Origin: Arminella tubonensis
Lineage (GTDB): Bacteria > Pseudomonadota > Alphaproteobacteria > Rhizobiales > Rhizobiaceae
Reading direction: 5' to 3'
NCBI RefSeq assembly: GCF_003240585.1
Contig: NZ_PCDP01000019.1
Coordinates: 1-64,000, forward strand
Length of the DNA stretch: 64,000 bases
A model generated the notes under the pieces. It worked only from the letters and a program-made list of their open reading frames with translations, was not told the origin of the DNA and searched no databases. How positions within the stretch are numbered: the stretch's first letter is position 1; every line of letters begins with the position of its first letter. Below are positions 51,055 to 58,941 of the stretch, in pieces. The position numbers and the translations under genes are program-made.

Positions 51055-51957
51055 TCAGCCAGGCGCCCGCACCTTCGAAAACCCATAGAGCCCCTCCGGA
51101 TTGTCAACCAGCGCCCGCTTTCGCGCGCTTGCATCCGGAAACCAGCCCAGCACGGTGTCCGTCAATGCGGCGTCGTCGGGGTATTGCGACTGTTCCTTGG
51201 CAAGGTTGTGGGGCCAGTTGGTTCCCCAGACGATCCGTTCAGGCGCATGGGCCGATATGGATCGCGCTACCGCTGCAACGTCTTCATAGAATGGCGCGCC
51301 ACTCTTCGACGATTCATAGCAGCCCGCGAACTTGAACCAGCATTTCCCTTTGTCAATAAGACGTTTCAAAGCGCCGATCTGAGGGCTCTCGGGATCATTT
51401 CCTGAAAAGAACTTGCCGTGGTGATCGAGCACCCAGCGCGATTTCAGCCGCGAAAGCCGCAGTTCATGGGTGAGGATATCGCCACCATCAAACTGCACGG
51501 CCAGCATCCAGCCCCGCTCACTTGCCTGGGCGTCGACGACTTCAAGCTGGTCGAGGCCGACCGCACCGCCGGGAAGATCCATGATGCGTGCGCCCACCAC
51601 ACCGGCCTTGGAAAGCCGGTCGAGTTCCACCTCAGAAGTCTTCCCGCTGATTACCCCTACGCCACGGGCGAGGTCACCCATTTCGGCCAGGCAGGCGAGA
51701 AGATTTCCATTGTCGCCTTGGTGGGAATTGCCCTGAGTGATGACTACGCGCCCGATGCCCAGCCACTTCATCATAAGGCGATATTGATCGGGCGTGGGCA
51801 GGCTGCCAGACGGAAGGTCCGGTCCGGGGGGCAGCGACGGAAATCCATGCAGATACATGTGTGTCTGAGCATCGATCGCGCCTTCTGGAAGAGCGGTGCG
51901 CGGTGGATCTCCAGAAAGAGTGCGCACCAGATTGGCTTCAATTCCTAGCGGCGTCAT
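51055..51957 (-). CDS. gli: Amidohydrolase-family protein, D-galactarolactone isomerase-like
   Basis: The 300-residue TIM-barrel protein matches the metal-free lactone-isomerase/PDC-lactonase branch: LPEGAIDAQTHMYLHGFPSLPPGPDLPSG, GIGRVVITQGNSHQGDNGNLLACLAEM, RIMDLPGGAVGLDQLEVVDAQASERGWMLAVQFDG, SRWVLDHHGKFFSGNDPESPQIGALKRLIDKGKCWFKFAGCYES, ERIVWGTNWPHN. In Agrobacterium the enzyme Gli converts D-galactaro-1,4-lactone into the 1,5-lactone in hexuronate oxidation and lies beside a TRAP transporter, as here. The named function is inferred from context and pattern. A FadR regulator lies upstream. Confidence 0.75.
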   Translation of the reverse strand: MTPLGIEANLVRTLSGDPPRTALPEGAIDAQTHMYLHGFPSLPPGPDLPSGSLPTPDQYRLMMKWLGIGRVVITQGNSHQGDNGNLLACLAEMGDLARGVGVISGKTSEVELDRLSKAGVVGARIMDLPGGAVGLDQLEVVDAQASERGWMLAVQFDGGDILTHELRLSRLKSRWVLDHHGKFFSGNDPESPQIGALKRLIDKGKCWFKFAGCYESSKSGAPFYEDVAAVARSISAHAPERIVWGTNWPHNLAKEQSQYPDDAALTDTVLGWFPDASARKRALVDNPEGLYGFSKVRAPG

Positions 51958-52019
51958 TAAGCCTCCCCACTCTCCTCCATCAAGGTTGTCGTATATCTAC
52001 TGCCGCCTTCTGTCAATGT

Positions 52020-52028
52020 CATCATACA
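52020..52028 (-). promoter_or_regulatory. Operator copy 1 (TGTATGATG) before gli
   Basis: The minus-strand 9-mer TGTATGATG (part of TGTATGATGACA) overlaps the end of the FadR gene. It is shared with the site 88 bases upstream of that gene, so a FadR-regulated gli-dctPQM unit is plausible. Confidence 0.45.
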
Positions 52029-52789
52029 TGTTTTCGCTGCTCTCGCAGCAGCGCGCGGTAGCGTTCCTGGCTTCCCTTCAAGTGCCTCCGCATTGCCGCG
52101 CGGGCTCCCTCTTCGTCGCCGGTGGATATCGCCTGAACAATCTGCCGATGCTCGTCATCGATAAGCATGATGTAGGCTGACTGATCTGCGTCCAGCTCAC
52201 CACCGCCCATGGCTGCGCGCGGGATGAGGCTCGGCCCCAGTGCGGAGAGGAATTCTCTGAAACGAACATTGTTCGTCGCCTCGGCTATGGAAAGATGCAG
52301 GGCGAAGTCGGCCCCACTCGTCGGCGTCCCCGCGTCAAGACATTCCCGAACCGCATGATGTTTTTCGAAGATCGCTTCCTCCTGGGCGGGAGACCTGCGC
52401 AGGGCCGCAAGGCCGGCTGCCTCGACCTCTACGGCGGTTCTTAGCTCCAGAAGCTCGATCACTGAAGATACCTGCGCAGGATCGAGTTTCCCGAAAGACG
52501 GTATCGACGGCGATGCCGGTGGACTGAGAACGAAGACCCCCGCCCCTTGGCGAGCCTCCACCAGGCGATCTGCCCTGAGAGCCGAGATCGCCTCCCGCAC
52601 AACCGTGCGGCTGACGCCATGGATTTCCGCCAAGCGCAACTCGCTTGGGATTTTGCTTCCAGGCGGAAACTGGCCGGCTGCGATTGCCTCGCGCAAGCTC
52701 GCGCTAAGGCGGCCCACCAGCGTTTGAGATTTCGTCTCCCATTGCGGCTTTTGCTGTACAGCCAATTCGGTGTCTCCTTCGCGCGGCAC
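52022..52789 (-). CDS. FadR-subfamily GntR transcriptional regulator
   Basis: The 255-residue protein has a GntR winged helix (about 20-85: SLREAIAAGQFPPGSKIPSELRLAEIHGVSRTVVREAISALRADRLVEARQGAGVFVL) and a FCD domain with Asp/His metal ligands (DFALHLSIAEATNN, IDDEHRQIVQAI). FadR-type proteins of this kind regulate sugar-acid uptake and catabolism. It stands upstream of the gli-dctPQM genes on the same strand, 64 bases away. TGTATGATG sites flank it. Confidence 0.9.
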   Translation of the reverse strand: MPREGDTELAVQQKPQWETKSQTLVGRLSASLREAIAAGQFPPGSKIPSELRLAEIHGVSRTVVREAISALRADRLVEARQGAGVFVLSPPASPSIPSFGKLDPAQVSSVIELLELRTAVEVEAAGLAALRRSPAQEEAIFEKHHAVRECLDAGTPTSGADFALHLSIAEATNNVRFREFLSALGPSLIPRAAMGGGELDADQSAYIMLIDDEHRQIVQAISTGDEEGARAAMRRHLKGSQERYRALLREQRKHV

Positions 52790-52859
52790 GGATGCATCGA
52801 GGCGCTACGGAAGTCGTACATCAAGTTGCCGGGCGAGGCCACGCCTTCATGTGACACAG

Positions 52860-53574
52860 TGAAAAAAATCCAAACTTGTATGATGCCTTGCCGGCTCAGT
52901 GCTGGGATGCGCAGCGCGTTTCAATTGATCGCGAGGATGACCGGGCATGTAGAACAGTGCGTTGATCGCAGAGACGGTCATACCCTCGGGCCCGGATGCG
53001 ATCTGAGTGACCTCATCGCGCCTCCACTTCCCCTTCCTCGAGCACGCGGAGATAGAATCCAGGCCGACCGTGTGACCAGCAGGGCGGCCATTTCCGGCTC
53101 GTTCATGGGTATCCCCAGCCGGTAGCAGGTGACGCGCGGCTGCGTCACCTCGAACAGAGCGCCGCCGATCCGGTAGCGGTCTCCGATGCAGACATCTGTG
53201 TCCAACGACCCATCGACGGGAATTCTCTCCGAAATGCCCGTAAACGAAGTCGTTTCCGTTCAATTGGTTCTGCCAATATCGATAGGAAGCAATCTGATAG
53301 ACAAATACGGCACGACATTCACCGCCGTGGCCAGCCAAGTCGGCTTGTCCGTCACCGTCTATGTTCAATCGCCGCCCAGGCGCGGGCCATCAACCGGCGT
53401 TTTCCAAATGGCGGTGTTGACGGCCTTGCCTTGCCACATTGCGTCGCGCGGCAGGCCGACATTGACCGAAAGCAGGCGTATCACGACATCTCTCCCCGAT
53501 GGTGTCACCGAGACTGCAGAGTTCGAGACTTCTACGGCAGAGCCTGATGCAGGTGAATTTACGTCAAGAAACAA
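52860..53574 (-). pseudogene. Decayed MOSC-domain protein gene
   Basis: Pieces in different frames make one protein: GLPRDAMWQGKAVNTAIWKTPVDGP (53574-53365), LNIDGDGQADLAGHGGECRAVFVYQIASYRYWQNQLN, DVCIGDRYRIGGALFEVTQPRVTCYRLGIPMNEPEMAALLV, GRPGFYLRVLEEGEVEA and SGPEGMTVSAINALFYMPGHPRDQLKR. This is the MOSC fold (molybdenum-cofactor sulfurase C-terminal type) of YiiM-like proteins. At least three frameshifts and a stop break it. The usual C-terminal oxidoreductase part is absent. Confidence 0.8.
52877..52885 (+). promoter_or_regulatory. Operator copy 2 (TGTATGATG) upstream of the FadR gene
   Basis: The plus-strand 9-mer is identical to the site at 52020-52028 in inverted orientation. It lies 88 bases upstream of the regulator's ATG inside the MOSC remnant, so it could serve autoregulation. 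Confidence 0.4.
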
Positions 53575-53736
53575 CGTGTGAAGTCTTGCGATAGATACGT
53601 CCGATTGTTGACCACGTGTTTGCGCACAATGTTCATTTTAGGATTGTCACAGTCATTTCCGTCCAGTCGGCACCCGGTAATCCGACCCTGCGGTTTCCCT
53701 GTTGATCCGCGATAGGCACTGAGCTACGCCTGTTAA

Positions 53737-54351
53737 ATGACAACAAAGCCGAAGCCCCTCCCAGCCAAAAAGCGAACGTCCATTGGATCTCGCCGCAACC
53801 CGGAAGCCGAGGCCGCGGTCCTTGCGGCGGCCAGGGAACTGATAAACGAAAGAGGCTATGCCGGCTTTTCAGTCGATGAAGTCGCGCGCCGAGCCGGGGC
53901 GGGAAAGACAACAATCTATCGCTGGTACCCGACGAAAGCAGACTTGTTCATCGCGATTTACACTGCTGAAAGAACGACCTTCGTGGCGATTCCCGATACA
54001 GGATCCTTGGTCGAGGATCTTGTGGGATATACAACAAGCCTATGGCGATTTTGGCGGTCGAATTCTGCAGGAGCCGCCTTGCGAGGCCTCATCGCTGAAG
54101 CACAGGGCACGAAAGAAGCCCTGGCAGCTTTGCGCGAGAGGTTTCTTCCGGAACGCACCGCTGACGTCAGACAAATGCTCTCAACTGCTGCAAGCCGTGA
54201 CGAGATCGGCGTTGAGGAAATCAACGGCAAGCTTTCACTTTGGGTTGGTTATAGCTGGTTTCGCCTTCTGACAGATGAACTTCATGACGAGAGCCCGCTC
54301 GTGTCAATCATGGCTCAGATCGCGGGGACACCCAGCGATCGCGCCTCCTGA
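53737..54351 (+). CDS. TetR-family transcriptional regulator
   Basis: The 204-residue protein has the TetR helix-turn-helix (about 20-70: AAVLAAARELINERGYAGFSVDEVARRAGAGKTTIYRWYPTKADLFIAIY) and a helical ligand domain (TSLWRFWRSNSAGAALRGLIAEAQG). It probably represses the efflux pair that starts 0.5 kb downstream, where a palindrome sits in the promoter. The ATG at 53737 is the first in frame, with no strong ribosome site. Confidence 0.88.
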   Translation: MTTKPKPLPAKKRTSIGSRRNPEAEAAVLAAARELINERGYAGFSVDEVARRAGAGKTTIYRWYPTKADLFIAIYTAERTTFVAIPDTGSLVEDLVGYTTSLWRFWRSNSAGAALRGLIAEAQGTKEALAALRERFLPERTADVRQMLSTAASRDEIGVEEINGKLSLWVGYSWFRLLTDELHDESPLVSIMAQIAGTPSDRAS

Positions 54352-54644
54352 TCGAACAAGCTGCAGCGTCTTTCTATGGCCGATGAAGGTCTGTGACGAG
54401 CCGGCGCCAGCTGACGGCGCAGCTTTATCACGTAGTACATCAGCCCGGTATAAATCCTAGCCCAACTGCCACGCGTCATCCTACGTCCCTGTTTCGCAGG
54501 ATTGAGCGATAGGGTCTCGTTGTTCCGCTTGCTTCAAGATAAACGGGACTCTCCTTCCGTGCCCGCTCGCGCACAAGTCAAAAACTTCAGTTCTCTATTG
54601 TCCAATTATCCGGCTCCATACCAGCCCTCTTTTTTGGGCATCCA
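54352..54644. other. Stretch without a gene
   Basis: No frame of convincing composition was seen between the TetR gene and the efflux promoter. No hairpin stands out. Confidence 0.4.
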
Positions 54645-54673
54645 TTGACGAAACGATACGGATCGTTTATATA
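54645..54673 (+). promoter_or_regulatory. Promoter with TetR-type palindrome in its spacer
   Basis: TTGACG (54645-54650) and TATATA (54668-54673) are spaced exactly 17 bases. The spacer holds the palindrome AAACGATACGGATCGTTT (54651-54668; perfect 7-bp arms). A repressor bound there would block RNA polymerase. Transcription would start near 54680, giving a leader of about 195 bases to the efflux gene. Confidence 0.75.
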
Positions 54674-54816
54674 GAGCATACTTCCTTGTGCCGGTGGTTT
54701 GAGGCGACGCATTTGTCCCGCTTGAAAGACGGCTGTCCAAGAACGGGTCCTGAAAGGATCCATGCGGCGGCGACCGACACGGGAAGCTGTCCCACGATGA
54801 GGAAGGACGCTCATCA

Positions 54817-54870
54817 ATGAGTGGAACGACCCCGAAACGATTTCCAAAGCATGGACCCCTGGTCCTCTGA
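54817..54870 (+). CDS. Possible 17-residue leader peptide
   Basis: AGGAAGGACGC precedes this ATG, and the frame (MSGTTPKRFPKHGPLVL) ends 4 bases before ATG 54875, the proposed start of the efflux membrane fusion gene. It may couple translation. Short, so uncertain. Confidence 0.3.
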   Translation: MSGTTPKRFPKHGPLVL

Positions 54871-54874
54871 ACGG

Positions 54875-56026
54875 ATGAAGAAAATGGCCTGGTTGAAAAA
54901 TAGAAAACCGTCGACTGAGCGGCCCTCCGATCTGGCGAATGTGACGCCGTTGGCACTAGCGAACCGTGAAAGCGTCGTGAACCCTGCTCACGCCAAACCT
55001 TTGCTCATTCCCGCGTCTGCGATCCTGATTGCAATTCTGGCTGTCGTTGGCGCGGCGTCGAACTGGGATTGGTGGATCGCAGGTCGGTCTGTCCAATCAA
55101 CCGACGATGCTGCCGTCTATGCCGACGTCTCGACCATAAGTGCCCGCGTCAATGGTACGGTCGAGGCTGTTTCCGTCGACGATTATACCAAGGTCAAAGC
55201 GGGAGACCTGCTGTTTTCGATCGATCGCGCTCCCTATGAAGTGGCGATGCGCTCCTCGAAAGCGAAACTCGAAGCAGTTCGGGCCCAATTGGAAAACAAT
55301 GCAAGCCAGCGCGCATTTCAACTTGCGCAGATCGAGGTGGCAGTGGCGCAGGAGCAAGCCTCTAATGCCGACGAGATTCAGACAAATAAAGAGCTGGAAC
55401 GGCAGATCAGACTGGCGAGCGACAGCGGTGCAAGCTCAATTCAAAATCTTGAAAAGGCAACGGCAGCTCACGAGCGAGCGCTGGCCAACTCTAAAATGAA
55501 TGAAGCAACCGTCGCTGCCCAGCGAGCACAGCTCGACGTCCTTGCAAAACAGCGAGACGCGTTGAGTGCGAACGTCGATACGGCTGTTGCAGACCTGGCC
55601 GCCACGGAGCTCGAGCTCAGCTATACCAACGTCCGGGCGCCGTTTGACGGGGTCGTCGCAAGACGAAATGTCCAACTTGGCACCTACGTCAACGCAGGAA
55701 CGAGCATGATCTCGATCGTTCCGCTGCCTCACGTTTTCGTACTGGCGAATTATAAGGAGAACCAGCTCGCCAACGTTAGAGAGGGCCAAGCTGTCGAAGT
55801 CTCGGTCGATACTTTTCCGGGACAAACTCTCCGAGGGACTGTCTCGAGGATCGCGCCAGCAAGTGGATCGACATTCGCGCTCCTTCCCTCCGATAACGCG
55901 TCCGGCAACTTCACAAAGGTCGCGCAACGGCTCAGCGTCCGTGTCGAACTCGACCCGGCCCAGCCGAATTTCGAACGCCTTCGTCCCGGCATGTCGGTCG
56001 TGACACGTATCGTCACCCGGAAGTGA
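54875..56026 (+). CDS. HlyD/EmrA-family membrane fusion protein
   Basis: The protein (383 aa from ATG 54875) has one membrane helix near the N-terminus (LLIPASAILIAILAVVGAASNWDWW), the biotinyl-lipoyl-like start VQSTDDAAVYADVSTISARVNGTVEAVSVDDYTKVKAGDLLFSIDRAPYEVA and a long coiled-coil hairpin (about 130-240). The YTNVRAPFDGVVARRNVQLGTYVNAGTSMISIVP repeat follows. It links an inner-membrane pump to an outer-membrane channel. Earlier in-frame starts exist (54821, 54851). Its stop is 17 bases before the pump gene's ATG. Confidence 0.88.
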   Translation: MKKMAWLKNRKPSTERPSDLANVTPLALANRESVVNPAHAKPLLIPASAILIAILAVVGAASNWDWWIAGRSVQSTDDAAVYADVSTISARVNGTVEAVSVDDYTKVKAGDLLFSIDRAPYEVAMRSSKAKLEAVRAQLENNASQRAFQLAQIEVAVAQEQASNADEIQTNKELERQIRLASDSGASSIQNLEKATAAHERALANSKMNEATVAAQRAQLDVLAKQRDALSANVDTAVADLAATELELSYTNVRAPFDGVVARRNVQLGTYVNAGTSMISIVPLPHVFVLANYKENQLANVREGQAVEVSVDTFPGQTLRGTVSRIAPASGSTFALLPSDNASGNFTKVAQRLSVRVELDPAQPNFERLRPGMSVVTRIVTRK

Positions 56027-56043
56027 CGGTTAAGGAAAACATC

Positions 56044-57552
56044 ATGTCTAACAATCAGTCGTTTCAAATCGATCGTTCACGGCCGGCATTGGTTGCCATC
56101 GCAGTGCTAATGGCGGCGATCCTGACCGCACTCGATCTGCGCACGGCCAGTGTCGGGTTGCCTGATCTGCGCGGAGCTTTCGGCTTGAGCTTCGACGAAG
56201 GTTCGTGGCTTGCCACGTTCGCCACCGCACCCCAGGTTCTCGTCGCTCCATGCGTTGCCTGGATGGTTGCCGTCTTCGGCGTCAAGAGAGTGCTGATCGG
56301 GCCGACAATCGTCTATTCGGTCATATCCATCGTCATCCCGTTTTTCCATGACTTCGGGGTTCTGCTCTCCCTGCATGCCGTTAGGGCGGCGCTGCTCGGT
56401 ATTTTCGTCGGAGCCACGCTTATGACGGCTTTTCGGAATCTCGACCGCAAATACTGGATCATAGCGCTTGCATTCTACGTGGTTAGAATCCCTTTCGCGC
56501 AAAACCTCGGCCTCTACACTGCCGGAAGCTATTCCCAGACGATAGGATGGCAATGGCTGTATTGGCAGGACGCCCTCATTGCACCTGTCATCGGCGTGCT
56601 CGTCTTGTTTGGCGCCAAGTCGGTAACGACCGATAAAGGCCTCCTCGAACGCGCCGACTGGGGCGGGATGGCGATCTTGGGCGTCGCGCTGACGATGCTG
56701 TTCGTCGCCTTGGACCAGGGCAACAGGCTCGATTGGTTGCAATCCGGCTTCATAGTGTCGATGGCGACCGCTTCGGCGTTCCTGCTCGTCGTGTTCCTGT
56801 TAAATGAGCATTTCGTGAGGGAACCCTGGGCGCATATCTCCATATTCACGAGAAACGTCGCCTTAGGTTTCCTGGCAATTTTCTCGTTTATGGCCGCCAG
56901 TCTTTCGAGTTCGCTCCTGACCCCGAACTTCCTCATTGCGGTTGCGCACCTGCGTCCGGAGCAAATTGGCAGCTTTTCCGCTCCCCATGCGATCCTGCTT
57001 CTGGTTTGCGCAACGGTTGGCGCAGTGCTGCTCGTACGGACGGTTGGACCGCGCGTCACCCTGATCACCGGCTTCAGCTGTTTCGCGTTATCCTCTTGGC
57101 TTGGAACGTCGTTGACCAGCCTTTGGTCGCTACCTGAATTCCAATCGATCGTTATCCTGCAGACGATCGCCGAAGAAGTGACCTTCCTTGCAGCCGTCAC
57201 AACGCTGTTCAGCAACGCGAACCCGGCCCGTGCAACAACCCTCACGGCCTACGTCCAGGTTCTGCGGCTAATTGGCCCTGAGATTGCCGCGACGGTGATG
57301 TCGACATGCATACGGCAGCGTGAACAGTTGCATTCATACCTGATCGGATTGCATGTCACTGATGGCACGCTGGGCTTGGATGCCGCGAAGAGGAGCATGG
57401 GCACACTGGCAAACGCCGTCCAAAGAGAGGCGAACGTTCTCGCCTACATTGATGGCTTCTGGATTACGTTTTTTGCGGCGATTCTTGGGCTGTGTGCAGT
57501 CGCGCTCATGGCACCGTCGCCGCATCATCCACTCACAAAACACCCCGGTTGA
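56044..57552 (+). CDS. DHA2-family (EmrB-like) drug efflux MFS transporter
   Basis: The 502-residue protein has about 14 membrane segments (ALVAIAVLMAAILTALDLRTASVGLPDL at the start, FLAIFSFMAASLSSSLL in the middle) and a GPTIVYSVISIVIPFFHDF loop of the DHA2 group. With the fusion protein it makes an EmrAB-type pump for hydrophobic toxins. AAGGA lies 7 bases before ATG 56044; a GTG at 56023 overlaps the previous stop. The TetR gene and palindromic promoter suggest induction by a ligand. Confidence 0.9.
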   Translation: MSNNQSFQIDRSRPALVAIAVLMAAILTALDLRTASVGLPDLRGAFGLSFDEGSWLATFATAPQVLVAPCVAWMVAVFGVKRVLIGPTIVYSVISIVIPFFHDFGVLLSLHAVRAALLGIFVGATLMTAFRNLDRKYWIIALAFYVVRIPFAQNLGLYTAGSYSQTIGWQWLYWQDALIAPVIGVLVLFGAKSVTTDKGLLERADWGGMAILGVALTMLFVALDQGNRLDWLQSGFIVSMATASAFLLVVFLLNEHFVREPWAHISIFTRNVALGFLAIFSFMAASLSSSLLTPNFLIAVAHLRPEQIGSFSAPHAILLLVCATVGAVLLVRTVGPRVTLITGFSCFALSSWLGTSLTSLWSLPEFQSIVILQTIAEEVTFLAAVTTLFSNANPARATTLTAYVQVLRLIGPEIAATVMSTCIRQREQLHSYLIGLHVTDGTLGLDAAKRSMGTLANAVQREANVLAYIDGFWITFFAAILGLCAVALMAPSPHHPLTKHPG

Positions 57553-57600
57553 GAAGAGAGAGCCGGAGGTTCGAGGTCACATCGGGGCGAGCTCGCCTGC

Positions 57601-57631
57601 ACTCGCTCGCCACTTCGGTCGAGCGAGTTTT
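57601..57631 (+). terminator. Rho-independent terminator of the efflux operon
   Basis: ACTCGCTCG (57601-57609) pairs perfectly with CGAGCGAGT (57620-57628), with a 10-base loop and TTTT (57628-57631) after. It sits 48 bases after the MFS stop. Confidence 0.7.
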
Positions 57632-57827
57632 AGTGCTATTCAGATAGCGGCTGGGAAGTGTCGACCCAGCAGATCCTCTGTTAAAGCCATCCTCGATTTA
57701 ACGGGCGTTGAAACGCACCAGTATATCGCTGTCGCATGGAGCAAAGTAACCACCGACGAGGTTTGGAGGCATGGCCCTTTCGCTTTGCAGGCCTGGAGGA
57801 AATAAAATTCCCAACAGCCTCCCTCAA

Positions 57828-57864
57828 ATAGTCTATCTAATCTATGGAAAATATCTATTTTAAA
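57828..57864 (+). promoter_or_regulatory. Putative sulfur-control element B
   Basis: ATAGTCTATCTAATC (57828-57842) and the next 22 bases match element A at 46074. It lies 38 bases upstream of the binding-protein ATG of the sulfonate operon. The ATAG-T-CTAT core suggests a LysR- or other dimeric regulator. Confidence 0.5.
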
Positions 57865-57902
57865 CTACACTGGCATGGATGAATTTTTGGAAGGGGACCT
57901 CC

Positions 57903-58931
57903 ATGACAGACCAAATTCCCACGAACCGCATTTTCTCTCGCCGCAATTTCCTCAAGGCCGCAGGCATTGCGGGAGCCGCGGCTACAGTTGGCGCGATCGG
58001 CGCTCGAACGACAAGCTACGCGATCGCCGGCAATCTCGACAAGGTCAAGCTCGAATGGACGGAGGTAGCAGCGTGTCACTCCCCGATCGGCTTTGGTGTT
58101 GACAGGGGCTTTTATACGAAACACGGCCTTGACGTGGAGCTGTTCTATCAAGGCGCCAGCGGCCAGACGCTGATCCAGTCGCTCGCCACTCACAAGGCAG
58201 AGGCTGGTCCCGGGCTCCTCTACGATTGGCTGAAGCCGATCGAGCAGGGCTTTGACGTCAAGCTCTTCGTAGGTTCACACGGCGGATGCCAGCGGCTTCT
58301 TGTCAAGAAAGATTCCGGCATCAAGTCGCTTGCGGACCTGAAGGGCAAGACCATCGGGACCTTCGATGTCGGCTCGCCTTCTCGGGTCGCCTTCTCGGTT
58401 GCGCTTGCCAAGGCTGGCATCAATCCGGAGCAGGATGTCACTTGGAAGGTCTTCCCGTTCGACCTGGTGGCAGAAGGCGTGGAGCGTGGCGAGGCGGACG
58501 CCGTCGCCCATATGGACCCATGGGCCTTTTCCTATGAGAAGAAATACGACCTCCTGAAGATCTATGACACCCAGACCGGCATCTTCGAAGACCGCGTCTG
58601 CTGCGTCCTCGGCGTGAACGGCGAATATTACAATTCCAACAAGGACATCATCCGCCGCGTCGCCGCCGCCAATCTGGATATTCATCAATATACCGGCGAA
58701 CACCCCGACGAAGTAGCGAAGTGGTATTTCGACAATCTGAAGCCAGGCATATCGGTCGAAGACCTGACCGAAGTCCTCTCAGGGCTCGTCTATCACAAGC
58801 ACTGGTTCGGCAAGGATCTGACCAGCGAGGTGCAGATCGCCTACGAAAATCTCAAGCTGACAGGTGTAATTGATCCGGGTACCGATCCGGAAGAAATCGC
58901 CCATCGCGTAACCCTCGATATCTTCGCGTGA
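57903..58931 (+). CDS. Sulfonate/taurine-type ABC transporter substrate-binding protein
   Basis: The 342-residue protein has a twin-arginine signal (IFSRRNFLKAAGIAGAAATVGAIGA) and the SsuA/TauA-type fold: HSPIGFGVDRGFYTKHGLDVELFYQGASGQTLIQSLATHKAEAGPGLLYDWL, KSLADLKGKTIGTFDVGSPSRVAFSVALAKAGINPEQDVTW. GAAGGGG lies 6 bases before the ATG. Tat rather than Sec export suggests a folded protein. The ligand is probably an organic sulfonate or other sulfur compound, given the downstream genes. Confidence 0.85.
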   Translation: MTDQIPTNRIFSRRNFLKAAGIAGAAATVGAIGARTTSYAIAGNLDKVKLEWTEVAACHSPIGFGVDRGFYTKHGLDVELFYQGASGQTLIQSLATHKAEAGPGLLYDWLKPIEQGFDVKLFVGSHGGCQRLLVKKDSGIKSLADLKGKTIGTFDVGSPSRVAFSVALAKAGINPEQDVTWKVFPFDLVAEGVERGEADAVAHMDPWAFSYEKKYDLLKIYDTQTGIFEDRVCCVLGVNGEYYNSNKDIIRRVAAANLDIHQYTGEHPDEVAKWYFDNLKPGISVEDLTEVLSGLVYHKHWFGKDLTSEVQIAYENLKLTGVIDPGTDPEEIAHRVTLDIFA

Positions 58932-58941
58932 GTTGGCTTCG

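Larger units (their letters stand above)
57553..57902. other. Intergenic region with a terminator and the sulfur element
   Basis: After the efflux gene comes a terminator (57601-57631), then a stretch without gene, then an AT-rich block with the shared motif at 57828. Confidence 0.5.

Noticed and set aside
54821-54874. Upstream in-frame starts of the membrane fusion gene (GTG 54821, ATG 54851)
   Set aside because: The extra residues are not typical of the family, and a short leader ORF with its own ribosome site occupies this DNA. ATG 54875 is kept, with some doubt.
57720-57805. Frame ending TDEVWRHGPFALQAWRK before the sulfonate operon
   Set aside because: It is the tail of a frame that is antisense or out of phase with the efflux gene, and has no start of its own.
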